From contig NC_057317.1 of assembly GCF_000687475.1 (NCBI RefSeq), positions 5,828,501-5,892,500 on the forward strand: 64,000 bases of DNA, in the 5' to 3' direction. The notes below the pieces were generated by a model. The model saw only the letters and a program-made list of their open reading frames with translations, was not told the DNA's origin and did no database searches. Position 1 is the stretch's first letter; every line of letters begins with the position of its first letter. Position numbers and translations under genes: made by a program. This stretch comes from Ustilaginoidea virens. Lineage: Eukaryota > Ascomycota > Sordariomycetes > Hypocreales > Clavicipitaceae. Positions 59,243 to 64,000 of this stretch are shown here, piece by piece.

Positions 59243-61129
59243 GCTAGCTGGCCCGCAGGAAACGTCGAGTGCAGTTGAGCCTCAGTCGAAACGCTTGCCA
59301 GGTCTGCAGCGAGGCGAGGCGAGGTTCATGACAGGGCAAGAGTTTGCTCGGCAGGACCAGAGCCGGCCATGGAGACCAAAGGCTAGCCGGGCGCATGTTT
59401 CCAGGTAGGTACATGTACCAACGACGGCGCAATCGTAGATGAGTAGCAAATGCGTCGTTCTTGGTTGCTGATGGGCCCCGTCAGACGACCCGGCGTGGCG
59501 CAAAGTAGGAAGCGCGTCGGTGGAAATAGGCCACCTGGCAATCCGAGCTGTGCTGTCAGGGCCCATGGGAAATTTCAAGGCAGGCCATTTCTACCCAGCG
59601 TCGGAATGCTGTGCCTGGGTAAGCCAAGCGGCGGAATGCAAGGCTCTCCCGTGGAATAGCCTGGCTTCTTCTTTCGAGGCAACACCCCAGCAAGCCGGGA
59701 ATAAAGACCAATGGCGGGCTCACCAGAAAGCAGAAAGCATTAGGGAGTCAATATGTAGGTACTAGGTACCACGGCAAGGATGTGTAGCGGCTGCACCAGT
59801 ATCTGGGGCCCTGGCGCGCCGGAGCTGTCCAACGTGAACGTGCCACGGCTGCGCGTGAAGCCGCTGTTCATGTCGCTGCTGTTGATGAAACGTCTCCCGG
59901 TACGGAGCAGTTCCCCGCAGCCCCCATTCTGCCACATGGAATATATGGGGGGGGTGTTCCTGACCTCCCGAGTCATCATTAGCTGGGGTGGGTGTGGCCA
60001 CGGCCGATCTTTCGGTGCCACGCAGGTTGCCCTGGTTGGTGTTCTGGAAGATGCACCCCTCGGCGGCCCCCAGCATACCTGCCTGCCGCTTTAACTTTCC
60101 GCACGTGGCTGGCAGGGCCCCTGGGCAGCGATGCCGGAAATCCCGAATCTATTGGAAGGATGGAGCGGGCCGTCGAGGTCAGTCAGTCCCTCCGTGACGC
60201 AGGCTGCGAGGGGCGAGATGCGGGCGACTTACGCGTCGTGGCCAGGGTGGATTCCCGCATGCGTTCATTCAGAAGCCCCAGGTAGGCGCGAATGGGCGAA
60301 ACACGCGGTGCGTTATCCTCGTATTCCAGCGGACGGGCGGACGGACGGACGGTTGGATGGCATTGTTGATGGGGGTTTCATGCTTGCTTTCATGCGAACC
60401 TAACCTTGAGCGTCCATGTGGAGACGGCATCGCAGAAAGGCCAATCAGACGGCTGATGACTGGAAGCTGTCCGTCGTACGTACGGTCGCTCGAGGTCACG
60501 CTTCCCGGCACGTGCCGCAGTGTCCTTGGCTCCGAGTCCCCGAGTCCCCAAAAGTACCTTACGTCATCATCCACGCCTCGAACTGTGAAGCCCCCTGTCT
60601 GGGGCCCAAGCGCCACGCAGCAAAGGACCCATCAGCCGAAATAGCGTGCGCGAGCAGCTGGGACATGCCGAGTGCGCCGTGGGCCGGATGCTGCAGCCTG
60701 TAGCCTGCTTGTGCTGTGTCAACTGCTTGCTCGTGAGGACATCCCCCCCTGCCCTGATGCCTGCTGCCTGCTGCCTGATGCCTGCTGGCATTTCCCCCTT
60801 TGTCCAGCGACTCCAGCCCCCCCCATTATGCAGACACGAAATTAATGCGTCAAGCCATGCCATCCATCAACTCGAGACGGGAAACAAGCCCCCCAGCCCC
60901 CCATCCAACAACTCCGGCAGGATATAACCTGAGCCATGCCCGCCCGCCACCTGCGATTCTGATTCTGATTCTGATTCTGATTCTCGTCTTCCCCCTTCTA
61001 GCATTTGCGCAGTTCGCGTTAGCGCCAGCCCCCCCCCCCCCCCTCCGGAGCGCCTCTGTCGCCCGCGCACCTCGTCTCGAAGTTCGGCACCCTGCCCACG
61101 ACTGCCCACGACCTGCCTGCCCGCCCACC
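59243..61129. other. Intergenic, upstream regions of two divergent genes
   Basis: Between the adhesin start and the next MARVEL-like gene. It contains a (GATTCT)n run (about 60955-60985) and a poly-C-rich patch (61030-61043). No gene supported. Confidence 0.55.
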
Positions 61130-61874
61130 ATGCTGTTCGCACTCGTCTTCGTGTGCACGCGAATCTCGCAGATTGTCACACTGGTAGGTTCCGCCGCCCG
61201 TCCGCCCGCCCGCCCGCCGCCACCCCGCCCCTCTCGGATCGGATCGGAACGGGGGCAAGCTGACTGACCTTGTTTTGCTTCTCCCCCCCCCCCCTCACCA
61301 ACAAAAGATCCCCACCATGGGCATGCTGGCCTGGTTCATCAACATCTTCGTCAGCCACAACGCCCTGACGCCCGATTCGATCCTCCTGCTCTTCATCCTG
61401 TCCGTGCTTGCGCTCGCCTGGGCCGTCTTCACCCTGTTCAGCTACCACCGCTCGTCGGCCAATGCGCGCTTCGTCGCCCTCGTGGACCTCGCCTTTGTGG
61501 GCGCCCTCATCGCCGCCGTCTACGAGCTGCGCGGCATCGCCGACGCCGACTGCTCCAGCCCGGACTACAGCTCGGTGTGGTACGCGCCCGCCCACGTCCC
61601 CGTCCCCAACTGGGGGTGGCAGACCGACAAGCCCTGCTCCATGCTCAAGGCCAGCTGGGCCTTTGCCATTATGAACATCATCTTCTTCGCCACCACGGCA
61701 CTCGCCGCCTTCAACCACGGGGGGGAGCTAACCTACTACGGGGACCGTCGCGTCGTCGTCGAGCGCCGCCATCACTCCAGCCGCCACAGCCACAGGCACA
61801 GCCGGTCTGGTTCGCGCCACAGCCACAGCCACAGCCATCGGAGCCCTCACTCGCATCGGCGCGTCTACGTCTGA
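61130..61874 (+). CDS. MARVEL-like membrane protein with His/Ser/Arg-rich tail
   Basis: Two exons, 61130-61183 and 61308-61874, with a 124-bp GTAGGT...AAAAG intron in phase 0; 206 aa. Four hydrophobic segments: residues ~1-33 (start MLFALVFVCTRISQIV), ~44-65 (ILLLFILSVLALAWAVFTLF), ~72-92 and ~133-153. A luminal-type loop with Cys (DADCSS and KPCSM) lies between the third and fourth. The last 30 residues alternate His with Ser and Arg (HSHRHSRSGS, HSHSHSH). The pattern resembles the 53144 gene (first exon of one helix, four helices, similar spacing), so they may be distant paralogs. The tail could bind metal or RNA; that is speculation. The second-exon frame would start at an internal ATG, but the short first exon supplies the first helix. 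Confidence 0.82.
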
Positions 61875-62544
61875 GAAGGTGGCCTCTTGAACCTTTTTAA
61901 TTTTTATCTTTTTTTTTTTTTGGTCCTCTTTTACGGTGGACCTGCGCGGTTGAACCTGTTCTCATCCCAAGGTCGGCGGCAATGGGGCGGGACTTGCTGA
62001 TTTGCGCTGTTCGCGAGGAAACCGTGGATCAACCTTCCGGAAATTAGATTTATGTGAGTTTTTCGACGAGGGCGCCAAAAAGTTAATTCCGGGAACGGAA
62101 TGGCGCATAATGGACGATTTGTCTGCCACGTGACACCATACCCATCTCTGTGCCATGTGCAAACGGACAGAATAAATCTGGACTTGAGTAGCTTGCGGGG
62201 TTGATGCTGTGATTTAGCAAGGGCAAAACGGAAAGACCCGAGTACGTGCATGTACTATGAGCTCATGAATAGAAAGAATGATTCCGACGATATCCTGTCT
62301 CGGCAGAGTACGCGACGTGCTCCGCATTGCGTACAAGTGAATGAATTTTGCTGCTGGTACCAACCATCCATCTTCCATCCACATGGACGCCATCTGCTAG
62401 GCAAAACAGAAGCACACCCAGAAGAGGCCACTTCGCCCATGGGCCACTTGACGTGCCAGTCGGTCGCTTTCAACGTCTTGTTGTTGTTGCCAAAGCCACG
62501 TGGTTGCAGGTCAACAAACACCCATCACCAGGTGACCTGCCGCA
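61875..62544. other. Convergent spacer
   Basis: About 670 bp between convergent genes, starting with a T-rich stretch (61905-61921). No gene supported. Confidence 0.6.
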
Positions 62545-64000
62545 TCAATGCCTCGTCGACCCCTCTCCGACATGATACCCCCGTGCGACTCCGCTCCGTC
62601 CCTCCTCTATCAGCGTGCTCGCCTCCTGGTCAAAGTCGCTCCCCAAGCCCTGCCACGTCCTGCTCGAGCGGAGGTACTCGGCGCCGGGGCTGGCCACCCC
62701 GTTGATGCTGGCCAACTCGCCCGCCGCTCTCCTAGCCACTGCGCCCGACTGCTGGTCCCCACGCCCCCCCGCAGACGAGTGTCGCTTGTCGCCGTCGCCG
62801 CCGCCGCCGTCGTCGTTGCTACCGGCGCTCCGGACGGCGAGGTGCATCGGACGACTGCGGCCCACGAGCCTGCCTGTCCGGAGGTCGAACTGCGGAGGCA
62901 GGGACTCGTCCCCCTGCACGTCTTGCGGCGGCTCGCCGTCCGTCGCCGCCGCCGCCGAATCTGAGTCTGAGTCACGGTTCGGCCCCGCCTCTGCGAGCGC
63001 ATCGTCCTTGAGCTTCTCGATGCCGGCCCACCACTCACCGCCCCACGTCCTCTCCTGCTCGCTCATCAGCGCAACTTCCATCTCAAAGGGCGTGACCACC
63101 GGCCTCCAGTACCCGGCGTCGTCTTCAACTAGGCCGCTTTCCCAGCATCCGACGACGACCCAGCCTTCGATTTCGGCAAAGTTTGCCAGCTTGGCGGGGT
63201 TGAGCTTGCCCACGACGACGGTGTAGCTCTTCTTGCCGGCCTGGGCTATCTTTTTGCGCAGCAAGTCTATCGAGCGGGTGTAGTTGGAGACGGATAGCGT
63301 GTTGACCAGGATGCCCACCACGCCGGCGGACGCGAGAGACAGGACACGCGCGAAGCGCCGCCGGAGCAGGCCGGACGCTCGGAGCGTGGGGTTGTCGATG
63401 GCCGGCGAGGTATCCGAGGGGGAGAAGACGTGGAGGGAGGCAAACCGGGTCCGCAGGGCGAGGAGCAGGGCGGTGGGAGGGTCGGAGATGTGGAAGAGCG
63501 AATACGACTTGACGGCGTCGTTTTCGTCGGCGTCGTGGTCGTGGTCGTGGTCGGCCACGTCGGGTCCGACAAGGGCGCGGTTCGGGATTGTGGCTTCGGG
63601 GTTTCTCTGCACTCGTGTCGCGAGCACGTTCGCGTATCCTGCGGCTCTCAGGTCGGCGACAACGTCGTCCACGTGGTCTTGGTACGTCAGGTCGGCCATC
63701 ACGACCACCTTGGCGCTCTTGTCGACGAACTCGCTGCAAAACTTGCCGACGAGCACCTCGCGGTTCAGCTGGCGCGAGGTGTAGACGTACACGACCGGCA
63801 GTCGGCTCGTCGGGCTCAGGCACGCCCGTCCGTAGTGAACCACCACGTCTGCGTCCGCGTGCTCGGCGGCAATCTCGTCGACGCAGCACGCGCTGTAGCT
63901 CGTGTCGGCCAATATGTGGAGCCGCCTCGGCCGCCCGCCCGCCCCGGGGACGGCGCCGAGCTCAGCCTGCAGCGCCTGCACCACCCGCGGCGCGTCGACG
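62545..64000 (-). CDS. DPH2: Diphthamide biosynthesis protein Dph2, 5' end outside the window
   Basis: The minus-strand frame is open from the right edge (64000) to the stop at 62545, about 485 codons, so the N-terminus is missing; the apparent start at 63984 is GTG and not real. Near the edge, ILADTSYSACCVDEIAAEH and VVVHYGRACLS form the Dph1/Dph2 first cysteine region. Further on: PVVYVYTSRQLN, VVVGKLNPAKLANF, EIEGWVVVGCWESGL with WRPVVTPFEMEVAL, and the end GRSGVARGYHVGEGSTRH typical of Dph2. An insertion with HDHDHDADEND near the middle and a Gly/Asp-rich run (GGGGDGDKRHSS) are lineage-specific. Dph2 with Dph1 transfers the 3-amino-3-carboxypropyl group from SAM to the EF2 histidine, the first step of diphthamide synthesis. 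Cytosolic; conserved. Confidence 0.93.
   Translation of the reverse strand, partial: VDAPRVVQALQAELGAVPGAGGRPRRLHILADTSYSACCVDEIAAEHADADVVVHYGRACLSPTSRLPVVYVYTSRQLNREVLVGKFCSEFVDKSAKVVVMADLTYQDHVDDVVADLRAAGYANVLATRVQRNPEATIPNRALVGPDVADHDHDHDADENDAVKSYSLFHISDPPTALLLALRTRFASLHVFSPSDTSPAIDNPTLRASGLLRRRFARVLSLASAGVVGILVNTLSVSNYTRSIDLLRKKIAQAGKKSYTVVVGKLNPAKLANFAEIEGWVVVGCWESGLVEDDAGYWRPVVTPFEMEVALMSEQERTWGGEWWAGIEKLKDDALAEAGPNRDSDSDSAAAATDGEPPQDVQGDESLPPQFDLRTGRLVGRSRPMHLAVRSAGSNDDGGGGDGDKRHSSAGGRGDQQSGAVARRAAGELASINGVASPGAEYLRSSRTWQGLGSDFDQEASTLIEEGRSGVARGYHVGEGSTRH

Noticed and set aside
57595..59247. Long plus-strand frame (454 codons) opposite the adhesin
   Set aside because: It is the antisense of the Ser/Thr repeat region; repeated codons keep the opposite strand open.

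Overview
The window is nuclear DNA of a filamentous ascomycete, probably Sordariomycetes/Hypocreales (order inferred from gene types and style, species not determinable). Evidence: short GT-AG introns (58-175 bp), fungal-specific families (Zn(II)2Cys6 regulator, NmrA-like protein, GLEYA-type adhesin, FunK1-like kinase remnant, small secreted cysteine-rich proteins), and retrotransposons shredded by C-to-T/G-to-A transitions, the mark of repeat-induced point mutation (RIP).

Layout. (1) 1-3517: AT-rich, RIP-damaged Ty1/copia pol end with a probable 3' LTR. (2) 3518-12865: gene island with a 10-cysteine secreted protein, a secreted DUF7907-like protein and a seven-exon secreted GH2 glycosidase, ending in an old copia LTR relic. 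(3) 12866-29431: one 16.6-kb nested transposon. A Ty3/gypsy-like element (110-bp LTRs, PBS, PPT, GGTC target duplication) is interrupted in its leader by a complete 7.1-kb Ty1/copia element (345-bp LTRs, ACAAG target duplication). The outer element has an octamer array in its leader and an unrecognised third ORF behind integrase. (4) 29432-32360: a 429-bp MITE-like inverted-repeat element, a six-cysteine secreted protein and a decayed duplicate of it. (5) 32361-49544: HSL-type hydrolase, Zn2Cys6 regulator, broken FunK1-like gene, M1 aminopeptidase, NmrA-like protein, MYB/SANT-like protein. (6) 49545-64000: two MARVEL-like membrane proteins on either side of a 1,289-aa repetitive GLEYA-type adhesin, then DPH2 running off the right edge.

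The genes do not form one pathway or a recognisable biosynthetic cluster. The left half looks like a fast-evolving, transposon-rich compartment that houses secreted/effector-like genes; the right half is conserved housekeeping plus surface proteins. The most unusual items are the nested element with near-intact LTRs around a shredded interior, its third ORF and leader repeats, and the effector-like gene pair. I found no CRISPR array, no confident tRNA or rRNA gene, and no demonstrably new multi-gene system.
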